NCBI GenBank assembly: GCA_003252385.1 | Contig: QKEH01000153.1 | Span: 1 to 36,057 of the forward strand | Length of the DNA stretch: 36,057 nt | Origin: Bacteroidota bacterium | GTDB lineage: Bacteria; Bacteroidota; Bacteroidia; Bacteroidales; UBA10428 | Direction: 5' to 3' | Shown here: piece by piece, positions 17,062-24,299 of the stretch | Numbering within the stretch: the first letter of the stretch is position 1 | Layout of the letters: each line of letters begins with the position of its first letter | Notes under the pieces: generated by a model | Databases searched by the model: none | What the model saw: the letters and a program-made list of their open reading frames with translations, nothing else | Told to the model about the DNA's origin: nothing | Program-made: the position numbers and the translations under genes

Positions 17062-18325
17062 ACAATGGAATGGCTGGCAGAAGAGCCTGCCTTGGGAATA
17101 TCGATGGTTTGTGCTGTTAATCCTGTTGCGGCCTCTGATTGATAATTTCTACGACCTTAAGCCTGTTTCGCCGTTAGTCATTGTGGGAATTCTAACTCCG
17201 GTGTTATCTCTGCGAACCATAATGCGCACCGGTACGGGCAACAGCAATCGAATGCTCTCGTTCAGCATATTCGCTTTTTTAACCGTGTTATCTGCCTTAC
17301 TCATGTTTCTCAGGCGACCGGGTGCTTATACCGGCGAAATTATGTTGAAAGTTACCCTTCCGGTGTACATGTTTTACTTCCTGCGCCGGTTTATTTACAA
17401 TCAGCAGGATTTGCACGGCATACTTTACATCTTTATAGTAGCAGCCTACATTGCAGGTCTTTTATTGATGTATGAGATCCTTTTTAAGCCCCTGCAGGAA
17501 GTGGTGTACTCCAGGGGGATGCAACGCTTCCGGGGAGGTTATGCCGATGTGATGAACTATGCGATCTACATGAGTTTAGGTATGGTGGCCTCGGGGTATT
17601 TCCATTTAAAAAAAATAAGTGTAAGGATCTTCGGTATCCCCAATTTGTATCTTTTTTTGGTGTTGGCTACTGTTATTGTGGTGAAAATTAATCATGTGGC
17701 CTCGTATGGCGTGTATGCAGCCATTATCATCATTTTTACCCTATATGCCCTGCGGAAAACTGCCGGGTTTGGTTTGTTGTTGGTGCTTATTGTTATTGGA
17801 AGCTCGGTTTACTACGGCGATAAAATTTTTCAGGAACGCATCAATCCATTAATCGAGAAGGATATTTCGGTGTTCGAAGGGGCTCGCGACGAAACCATGC
17901 TCCTGCACGGTCGGGTAGGCCGTTGGGAGCGCTTATGGGTTTTCTTTTCAGAAGCTACACTGGTTTCAAAGTTTATTGGAACGGGTCCGGAGATTGGTAG
18001 TGGTTACCTGATGGGCTCGGGAACCCACAACGATTTTTTGCGCATCTTGTTTGTTTCCGGGCTGATTGGAATTTTAGCCTACCTGGCTTTTTTATTTGGC
18101 ATCTGGAGGCAATCGTTACGTTTTGATTTGCCGGAACGTTTTCTGGCTCTGGCTTCCCTTGTTTCGGTTGCCATGTACTCCATAACCACCACGCCTACCT
18201 TTTACGCCAATTTTATGTATGTCTTTTTAACCATTCTTGTGTTCTTCACGCTTCAGCCCGAGGAAGCTTACGACAGCTACTCCTTCGACACAGAGCCTGA
18301 AATGCACGAAGAAGCCCTGCCGTAG
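17051..18325 (+). CDS. O-antigen polymerase/ligase-like membrane protein (Wzy/WaaL superfamily)
   Basis: A 424-residue protein that is mostly transmembrane, with about ten to twelve hydrophobic segments and a larger soluble loop near residues 255-325. The C-terminal part has the Wzy_C-like signature GTHNDFLRILFVSGLIGIL, with His326 followed by the conserved Gly-x-x-Gly. This matches bacterial polysaccharide polymerases and O-antigen ligases, which join undecaprenyl-diphosphate-linked units on the periplasmic face. Its place among glycosyltransferase genes favours a polymerase (Wzy-like). It overlaps the upstream gene by 11 bases and is followed after 23 bases by another GT4 gene. Polymerase and ligase cannot be told apart by sequence alone. 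Confidence 0.82.
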   Translation: MNIKQWNGWQKSLPWEYRWFVLLILLRPLIDNFYDLKPVSPLVIVGILTPVLSLRTIMRTGTGNSNRMLSFSIFAFLTVLSALLMFLRRPGAYTGEIMLKVTLPVYMFYFLRRFIYNQQDLHGILYIFIVAAYIAGLLLMYEILFKPLQEVVYSRGMQRFRGGYADVMNYAIYMSLGMVASGYFHLKKISVRIFGIPNLYLFLVLATVIVVKINHVASYGVYAAIIIIFTLYALRKTAGFGLLLVLIVIGSSVYYGDKIFQERINPLIEKDISVFEGARDETMLLHGRVGRWERLWVFFSEATLVSKFIGTGPEIGSGYLMGSGTHNDFLRILFVSGLIGILAYLAFLFGIWRQSLRFDLPERFLALASLVSVAMYSITTTPTFYANFMYVFLTILVFFTLQPEEAYDSYSFDTEPEMHEEALP

Positions 18326-18348
18326 GAACGTTAAATGCAACAACCCGT

Positions 18349-19587
18349 ATGGCGAAACTGAAAACTATTCTTCTTCTGGGCAAAATTCCGCCTCCCTACA
18401 TGGGGCCTTCCATTGCCACCGAAATTATTCTCAACTCTTCGTTGAAGGACGATTTTAACCTCATTCACCTCGATACCCGCCTGAACGAAAGTTTGACGGG
18501 TATAGGCAAGGCCGGTGTAAAAAAAGCCTTACGCCTGGCGAAGCAGTATGCGCAATGTTTTTTCATACTACTGTTCCGAAAACCACAATTGCTGCTGGTT
18601 CCTATCAGTCAGAGTGCTGTCGGCTATAAAAAGGATTCGGTTTTTATTCGCTTGGGTCGATGGTTTGGCGTACCCACTCTGGTGCATCTTCGTGGGAGCA
18701 ATTTTCTCAATTTTTATCAGGCTGCCGCACCTAAACTTAAGCAACAAATTCAGCACGACTTATACCACAGCGCCGGAGCCATTGTACTGGGCGAAAAACT
18801 GCGATCCATCTTTCAACCCTTTCTTCCCGAAGAGAAAATTTTTGTAGTACCCAATGGGGCCAATTATTCGTTCGACGGAGCCACCCAGGCTTCCGTGTCT
18901 GCGGAGACTATCCCGTTGGATTTCAACGAATTTAATTTGATCTACCTGGGTAACCTTCAGCCCTCCAAAGGGATACTAGATGTTATTCAGGCGTATGTTC
19001 AGGTTCGGAGTGCTGCTCCAACCTGCCTGCACATTGTGGGTAGCTGGCGCGATGACACCACCCGCGATCAGGCCTTTGGACTGCTTCAGGCATCGGGCTT
19101 TGTGGTAAATGCTTCGCAGTCCGTGTGCTGGGGCAGAAAACAGACCGCAGAACAAGCTTCTAAAAACATACATTTCCATTCCGTTCTGCACGGGCAAGCC
19201 AAACTCAGTCTTTTGGCATCCTGCGACCTCATGCTGTTCCCTCCGCGCGAGCCCGAGGGGCACCCCTGGGTCATTGTGGAAGCCATGGCAGCAGGGTTAG
19301 CCATTATTGCCACCGACCAGGGAGCCATTACCGAATCGGTGGTGGATGGCGCGAACGGCTTTATTGTAAAACCCAATAATCCTGATTATATTCAGGAAAG
19401 AATCCAATGGTGTATTCAAAACCCCGAACAGCTCAAGCGAATGAAGCAACTTGGCAGGCAGCGCTACGAGGAGAAATTTACGGAGGAAAAAATGGTGGAG
19501 AATCTCAAACGGGTATTTCTTAGTACCCTGTCCACAAAAGAAACAGCATCGGTTTCCGGCTTGAAAGCTTCAACAATTCACGTTTAA
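18349..19587 (+). CDS. GT4 glycosyltransferase (GT-B fold)
   Basis: A 412-residue GT-B protein starting MAKLKTILLLGKIPPPYMGP. The acceptor-side half includes LVHLRGSNFLNFYQ, and the donor half includes LIYLGNLQPSKGILDVIQAY and LMLFPPREPEGHPWVIVEAM. The E-x7-E motif is intact (Glu303 and Glu311). About 40 residues between the two strands of the donor domain (near 235-275) are an insertion relative to the shorter GT4 enzymes here. It follows the polymerase-like gene and is separated from the fused dehydrogenase gene by a single base. It is the fifth GT4 enzyme of the locus, consistent with a repeat unit of several sugars. Confidence 0.88.
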   Translation: MAKLKTILLLGKIPPPYMGPSIATEIILNSSLKDDFNLIHLDTRLNESLTGIGKAGVKKALRLAKQYAQCFFILLFRKPQLLLVPISQSAVGYKKDSVFIRLGRWFGVPTLVHLRGSNFLNFYQAAAPKLKQQIQHDLYHSAGAIVLGEKLRSIFQPFLPEEKIFVVPNGANYSFDGATQASVSAETIPLDFNEFNLIYLGNLQPSKGILDVIQAYVQVRSAAPTCLHIVGSWRDDTTRDQAFGLLQASGFVVNASQSVCWGRKQTAEQASKNIHFHSVLHGQAKLSLLASCDLMLFPPREPEGHPWVIVEAMAAGLAIIATDQGAITESVVDGANGFIVKPNNPDYIQERIQWCIQNPEQLKRMKQLGRQRYEEKFTEEKMVENLKRVFLSTLSTKETASVSGLKASTIHV

Positions 19588-19588
19588 C

Positions 19589-21730
19589 ATGCAGCAACTT
19601 ACCCAGCAACTAAAAACCGGACAGATGGAAATTGTGGAAGTGCCGGTACCCCGTTTGCAAAGCGGGCAACTTTTGGTTCGGAACCATTATTCCGTGATCA
19701 GTGCCGGTACCGAGGGGAAAACCGTTTCCGACGCACGTAAAGGCTACCTGGCCAAAGCCCGTTCACGACAGAAGGAAGTGAAACAGGTGTTGGATCTGGT
19801 AAAGGCGCAAGGGTTTAAGGCTGCCTACGATGTGGTTATGAACAAGCTGGAGGCTCTCTCGCCCCTGGGTTACAGTTGTGCCGGGGAGGTGATTGCCATA
19901 GCTCCGGATGTGAAAGGATTTAAGGTGGGCGATAAGGTAGCCTGCGGAGGTGCCACGGCCTCGCATGCCGATGTAGTGGCGGTACCCAAAAATCTGTGCA
20001 CTAAAGTAGCCGATCAGGTAAGTTCAAAGGAGGCCGCATTTACCACCATAGCCAGTATTGCTCTCCAGGGAATCCGTCAGAGTGACTTGCAGGTGGGAGG
20101 TACTTGTGTGGTGATTGGTTTGGGGCTCATTGGAATAATAGCCATGAAGTTGTTGGAAGCCTCCGGGATAAAAGCATTTGGTATTGATGTGGATGCCGGG
20201 GCGGTGGAACGAGCACGCAAGAAATTTGGTTTCTCGGCTGCGCTTCGTTCTGCTTCCGGCTTGGTGGATGAGGTACAACTGGGGTCGGGTGGCTATGGAG
20301 CCGATGCCGTGCTGATAACCGCCGGAACCAGCAGCCTCGATCCGGTAAACCTGGCAGGCCAATTGTGCCGGCAAAAGGGTATTGTGGTGGTTGTGGGAGC
20401 GGTGCCTACGGGCTTCGACCGTAAAGATTATTACCGCAAAGAACTCGACCTGCGCATGTCGTGCTCCTACGGCCCGGGGCGTTACGATGCCCGTTACGAG
20501 GAGCAGGGGATCGACTACCCCGTGGCCTATGCCCGCTGGACCGAGCAGCGCAACATGCAAACCATTGCCGACTTACTGGCTGCCGATAAACTGGTCTTCA
20601 GCGATATGATAAGTCATACCTTTCCGTTAGAAGAGGCTTCGAAAGCATACGGTCTCATTCTTGAAAAAAAGGAAAGTTTCCTCGGCATTCTGATTCGTTA
20701 TCCGGAAGAGACCGCTGAGGTGGATCGTATCGTATTTCCGCATACCACTGCCCGTCCGGAGGAACCTCGCATTGGGGTTCTAGGTGCCGGGTCTTTTGCC
20801 CACAACGTGATGCTGCCCCTGTTGCACCAGAATGGCCACCTGGAAGCTATTGCCACCTCGCAGGGCACAGCCGCCGTATTTGCCGCACGCAAATACCAAT
20901 TGCGCATGGCCACCACGCAAATGGAGGCCCTTCTCGATGATGAGCAGCTAAATACCATGGTGATTTTAACCCGTCACAACCATCATGCCCATCAGGTGAT
21001 GGCAGCTCTGCGGGCCCGAAAACATGTTATGGTCGAAAAGCCCTTGTGCATTAACGAGGAAGAGTTGGAAGAAATCCGAACGTATTACGAATCGATTCCC
21101 GGAACCAAACCCTTATTGATGGTAGGTTTTAATCGGCGTTTTGCCCCGGCTACCCGGGATAGTTTGCTCCATATCAATGCCCGTTTGCCCCGATCAATTC
21201 AGATTCGGGTGAATGCTGGCACCCTGCCCCCCGAGCATTGGGTTCACGATCCGAAAGCCGGCGGGGGGCGTATTGTTGGCGAAGGATGTCACTTTATCGA
21301 TTTGGCAGCCTGCCTGGCCGGATCGGAAATTGTCCGGGTAGCTGCCAGTGCTATGCAAACACCGGGTAGTACCTGCGATACCGTTACAGTCAACCTTGAG
21401 TTTAAGAACGGCAGTGTGGCAGGTATTGCCTACTTTTCCAATGGGAATAAGCGGGTAGCAAAGGAAGAAATTGAAATATTTAGCGGAGGAACCGTATTAC
21501 GGATTATCGATTTTAAGCTTTTAGAAATCAATACCGAACGCAATACCAAAACCATTAAGTACAAAACAGCCGACAAAGGCCACCGGAACGAAGTGTCACT
21601 TTTTATGCAGGCTATTCGCGAAGGCCGGGAAGCACCCATCACTTTTGATCAGATCTATCAGAGCATGAAAGCTACCTTTGCGGTTGAAACGTCTATCCGG
21701 GAAAAACGAAGCCTTGCACTAACGCAATAG
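19589..21730 (+). CDS. Fused oxidoreductase: zinc-less MDR dehydrogenase plus Gfo/Idh/MocA domain
   Basis: A 713-residue protein with two dehydrogenase domains. Residues 1 to about 365 form a medium-chain (alcohol-dehydrogenase-like) reductase with the dinucleotide motif VVIGLGLIG near 172-180. Residues about 393-713 form a Gfo/Idh/MocA oxidoreductase with IGVLGAGSF at its start, VEKPLC (Glu483-Lys484-Pro485) and EGCHFIDLAACL. In the MDR half the usual GHE zinc-ligand motif reads LGYSCAGEV (Tyr95 in place of His), and the usual catalytic Cys region reads SVISAGTEGK, so the catalytic zinc site is probably missing. Such bi-domain proteins recur in polysaccharide loci, where they are thought to oxidise or epimerise sugars. 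The partners and reaction here are unknown. Its stop codon overlaps the Shine-Dalgarno of the next gene. Confidence 0.87.
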   Translation: MQQLTQQLKTGQMEIVEVPVPRLQSGQLLVRNHYSVISAGTEGKTVSDARKGYLAKARSRQKEVKQVLDLVKAQGFKAAYDVVMNKLEALSPLGYSCAGEVIAIAPDVKGFKVGDKVACGGATASHADVVAVPKNLCTKVADQVSSKEAAFTTIASIALQGIRQSDLQVGGTCVVIGLGLIGIIAMKLLEASGIKAFGIDVDAGAVERARKKFGFSAALRSASGLVDEVQLGSGGYGADAVLITAGTSSLDPVNLAGQLCRQKGIVVVVGAVPTGFDRKDYYRKELDLRMSCSYGPGRYDARYEEQGIDYPVAYARWTEQRNMQTIADLLAADKLVFSDMISHTFPLEEASKAYGLILEKKESFLGILIRYPEETAEVDRIVFPHTTARPEEPRIGVLGAGSFAHNVMLPLLHQNGHLEAIATSQGTAAVFAARKYQLRMATTQMEALLDDEQLNTMVILTRHNHHAHQVMAALRARKHVMVEKPLCINEEELEEIRTYYESIPGTKPLLMVGFNRRFAPATRDSLLHINARLPRSIQIRVNAGTLPPEHWVHDPKAGGGRIVGEGCHFIDLAACLAGSEIVRVAASAMQTPGSTCDTVTVNLEFKNGSVAGIAYFSNGNKRVAKEEIEIFSGGTVLRIIDFKLLEINTERNTKTIKYKTADKGHRNEVSLFMQAIREGREAPITFDQIYQSMKATFAVETSIREKRSLALTQ

Positions 21731-21734
21731 GAGG
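21729..21734 (+). promoter_or_regulatory. Strong Shine-Dalgarno site
   Basis: AGGAGG overlaps the stop codon of the fused oxidoreductase gene. Its distance to ATG 21745 is 10 bases; to the alternative GTG 21736 it is only 1 base, so the ATG is the better start. Few other genes in this window have such a site. Confidence 0.65.
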
Positions 21735-21744
21735 TGTGAAGCAC

Positions 21745-22896
21745 ATGAACTATTACCCGTATATCCATCAGTTGCATTCCCGTCTCGAAAAGGCAAAGTA
21801 CAAGGGCTACGACCCCTACGATGCGCTTAACATGCCTTTACCCTGGAGTCGGATGGGTCGTATTCTTCCCATACTGTGCATTCAGATAGTTAAGCGTTTG
21901 CCCTGGAACCTCAGGCCACTTCTGGGTATAAAAAAGGGTTATAATCCCAAGGCCATGGGGCTGTTGCTCCATGCCTGCTGTGTGCTGTACCGTAAAACAG
22001 GCGAAAATACCTGGCTGAACCGTGCGGCTTTTTTCTTTAACTGGTTGTTGGAAAATACATCGGAAGGCTATCCCGGCCTGAGTTGGGGATACAATTTCAA
22101 CTGGAAAAGTCCCATTCGCGACTTGCCGGCCTATACCCCATCGGCCGTGGTTACGGCTTTTGTCTGCAGAGGGATCAAAGCCTACTACGACCTCACTGGA
22201 GATCAAAGAGCCGCTCAGGCGCTGCATGCCGCTGCCGAATTTGTCCATCAGGCATTACCCCGTGTAGAGGATGAAACGGGCATTTCTTTCAGTTATACAC
22301 CCCTGCAAACCGAGGTGTGTTACAATGCCAGTTTGCTCGCTGCCGAGGTGTTGTGGTATTCTCACAGCTTACAGTCCCGTGAGGAGTATGCCCAACTTGC
22401 AGCACGGGCAGGAAGCTTTGTGGTGCACCGGCAAAATAGAGATGGGAGTTGGGCTTACAGCGAGAAGCCCGATACCGGTGAGCGGCGTTCGCAGATCGAT
22501 TTTCACCAGGGTTTTGTATTAGAAAGTATCCAGATTCTGTACACCGGCCTGGGAAATTTTCATCCCCGGGTGCAGCAGGCGATTGCTGCCGGTCTGCATT
22601 TTTACCGGAGCTATCAGTTCGAATCCAATGGCCGGCCGAAGTACCGCTTACCCAAAGGGTATCCGGCCGATATTCATCACGTGGCACAGGGAATCCTGAC
22701 CTTTACACGGCTCGACAGTCAAAACCGGTACCTCGGGTACCAGCATACCATAGCCAATTGGGCAATAAAGCACATGTATTCCAGGCGAAAAAATCACTTT
22801 TATTATCGGAAATATTGGCTGTATACCAACCGGATAGAGTACATTCGGTGGGGGCAGTCCTGGATGCTGTTGGCGTTAGCGGAAATAGACGGATAA
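21745..22896 (+). CDS. Probable alpha/alpha-toroid protein of unknown function in polysaccharide locus
   Basis: From ATG 21745, chosen by the Shine-Dalgarno at 21729-21734, the product has 383 residues, without a signal peptide or membrane helix. The sequence has alternating helical segments with aromatic residues, including KGYNPKAMGLLLHACCVLY, YTPSAVVTAFVCRGIKAYYDL and RQNRDGSWAYSEKP, the last resembling a terpenoid-cyclase QW-like motif. This suggests a six-hairpin (alpha/alpha) toroid as in some glycosidases, polysaccharide lyases and uronyl epimerases. From memory, relatives are often misannotated as delta-aminolevulinic acid dehydratase; nothing here supports that reaction. Its position after the fused dehydrogenase points to sugar or glycan modification, but no catalytic residues can be assigned. 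It is the last gene of the tightly packed run. Confidence 0.7.
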   Translation: MNYYPYIHQLHSRLEKAKYKGYDPYDALNMPLPWSRMGRILPILCIQIVKRLPWNLRPLLGIKKGYNPKAMGLLLHACCVLYRKTGENTWLNRAAFFFNWLLENTSEGYPGLSWGYNFNWKSPIRDLPAYTPSAVVTAFVCRGIKAYYDLTGDQRAAQALHAAAEFVHQALPRVEDETGISFSYTPLQTEVCYNASLLAAEVLWYSHSLQSREEYAQLAARAGSFVVHRQNRDGSWAYSEKPDTGERRSQIDFHQGFVLESIQILYTGLGNFHPRVQQAIAAGLHFYRSYQFESNGRPKYRLPKGYPADIHHVAQGILTFTRLDSQNRYLGYQHTIANWAIKHMYSRRKNHFYYRKYWLYTNRIEYIRWGQSWMLLALAEIDG

Positions 22897-22953
22897 ATCC
22901 TTCCCCCTTATCGTAGTTTATAAAATTTCCCTCAGTTTTCCTATACCCGGCGA

Positions 22954-22967
22954 GTGATATATCTCAC
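22954..22967. promoter_or_regulatory. Candidate CRP/FNR-like operator
   Basis: GTGATATATCTCAC fits TGA-N6-TCA, the symmetric core recognised by many CRP/FNR-family regulators. It lies in the 208-base gap before the DUF354 gene. A similar site with 11 of 14 identical positions is at 28950-28963. The match is short, so it is only a candidate. Confidence 0.3.
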
Positions 22968-23015
22968 CCGCAGGTCGGTGATAAACAGGACATTAATCAG
23001 TAAATTTAATATACT

Positions 23016-23108
23016 GGCTAATGATCGTGTGTTAAGGCCTGCAGCAAGGCACGGATAGAGGGGAATCATCATTAGCAAATTTGGTTTACCTAAATGTATG
23101 GCTAATGA
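23016..23108. repeat. Three copies of GCTAATGA around the DUF354 start
   Basis: GGCTAATGA occurs at 23016-23024 and again at 23100-23108, and the inverse (TCATTAGC) lies between them at 23069-23076. The first copy and the inverted copy extend to a perfect 9-base inverted repeat (23017-23025 with 23068-23076). The third copy contains the ATG start of the DUF354 gene. This may be a regulatory or RNA structure element; no known family matches it. Confidence 0.55.
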
Positions 23109-24286
23109 AGTTACTCTTTTATCTGGGGCACCCGGCTCACTATCACTTGTTCAAAAATGCCATCCGGTATTTTAAAGGGGAAGGGCAACACGTTACGGTT
23201 CTGATAAAGAAGAAGGATGTATTGGAAGATCTGTTGGACGCAGATGGCATCCCGTACCGGAATATCTTTCCAAAAACCCGGGGTAATTCACACTTTGAGA
23301 TGGGTAGAACCATCATGAAACGCAACGCTCTTTTGTTTCAGCATTGTTTGAGAAACCGCCCCGATTTGCTCATAGGAACTTCGGTAGAAAACTCCCATAT
23401 CGGTAAGGTGTTAGGAATCCCTTCCATTAATGTGAATGAAGACGACCACGATGTGGTTCCCATGTATAGCAAGTTCAGTTACCCGCTGTCGCATACCATT
23501 CTGGCTCCTAACCCGTGTTCAACCGGGCGCTGGGAATACAAAACCATCCACTACAAAGGCTATCACGAATTGGCCTACCTGCATCCGAACCAGTTTGTTA
23601 GCAATCCCCGGATTACAGAGCAGTATATACCCTCGGGTGAACCCTATTTTCTCATCCGCTTTGCCCGGCTTAATGCCCACCATGATGAAGGAATCCGGGG
23701 CATCGATAACCGCACGGCGTTCCATATTATTGATAAGCTCAAGGCTCATGGCAGGGTGTACATCACCTCCGAGAAACAGCTGATCCCCGAATTGGAACCG
23801 TACCGGATTAAAATCAATCCGGCCGATATGCATCATATTATGGCAGGTGCCAGCCTATATATTGGCGACAGCCAGACTATGGCGGCCGAAGCCGGGGTGT
23901 TGGGCGTACCGTTTATACGCTACAACGACTTTGTGGATCGCATTGGCTACCTCAGGGAACTGGAGCGGAGCTATCATCTGGGCTATGGTATTTCTCCATC
24001 CGATCCGGGTAAACTCTTCTATACTTTAAATACCTTGCTCTCGACCCCCGATTTACGCCCCACTTTTCAAAGGAGAAGAATGAAAATGCTGCGCGAAAAG
24101 ATTGATGTTAACCAGTTTATGATATGGTTTATTGAGAATTTCCCCAAAAGTAAATCGATTATGGCAGATAATCCGGAGTTTCAGGATCAGTTTATTTCTG
24201 CAACCATCCAATCCTCCTCCGATACGGTTAAAATTAAAACAGGCAGGGAAGTTCTCACTCCGGGAGTGACGCTGAAACAAGCGTGA
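23105..24286 (+). CDS. DUF354 family protein, GT-B-like
   Basis: From ATG 23105 the product has 393 residues and begins MKLLFYLGHPAHYHLFKN, the typical DUF354 start. A TTG start at 23081 would add eight residues that do not fit the family. Other visible parts are VLIKKKDVLEDLL, LIGTSVENSHIGKVLGIPSI and the late SLYIGDSQTMAAEAGVLGVP, resembling the nucleotide-sugar-binding end of GT-B enzymes such as UDP-GlcNAc 2-epimerase or MurG relatives. DUF354 proteins are found in archaeal and Bacteroidota polysaccharide loci; their reaction is not firmly known to me. The gene is preceded by the largest gap in the polysaccharide locus, so it may start its own transcript with the sugar transferase gene after it. 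Confidence 0.8.
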   Translation: MKLLFYLGHPAHYHLFKNAIRYFKGEGQHVTVLIKKKDVLEDLLDADGIPYRNIFPKTRGNSHFEMGRTIMKRNALLFQHCLRNRPDLLIGTSVENSHIGKVLGIPSINVNEDDHDVVPMYSKFSYPLSHTILAPNPCSTGRWEYKTIHYKGYHELAYLHPNQFVSNPRITEQYIPSGEPYFLIRFARLNAHHDEGIRGIDNRTAFHIIDKLKAHGRVYITSEKQLIPELEPYRIKINPADMHHIMAGASLYIGDSQTMAAEAGVLGVPFIRYNDFVDRIGYLRELERSYHLGYGISPSDPGKLFYTLNTLLSTPDLRPTFQRRRMKMLREKIDVNQFMIWFIENFPKSKSIMADNPEFQDQFISATIQSSSDTVKIKTGREVLTPGVTLKQA

Positions 24287-24299
24287 ACCGTCAACTGAC

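Noticed and set aside
10920-19587. Array of five GT4 genes as a recent amplification
   Set aside because: Only the pair at 10920 and 12056 is visibly related beyond the general family; the others differ in length and motif sequence.
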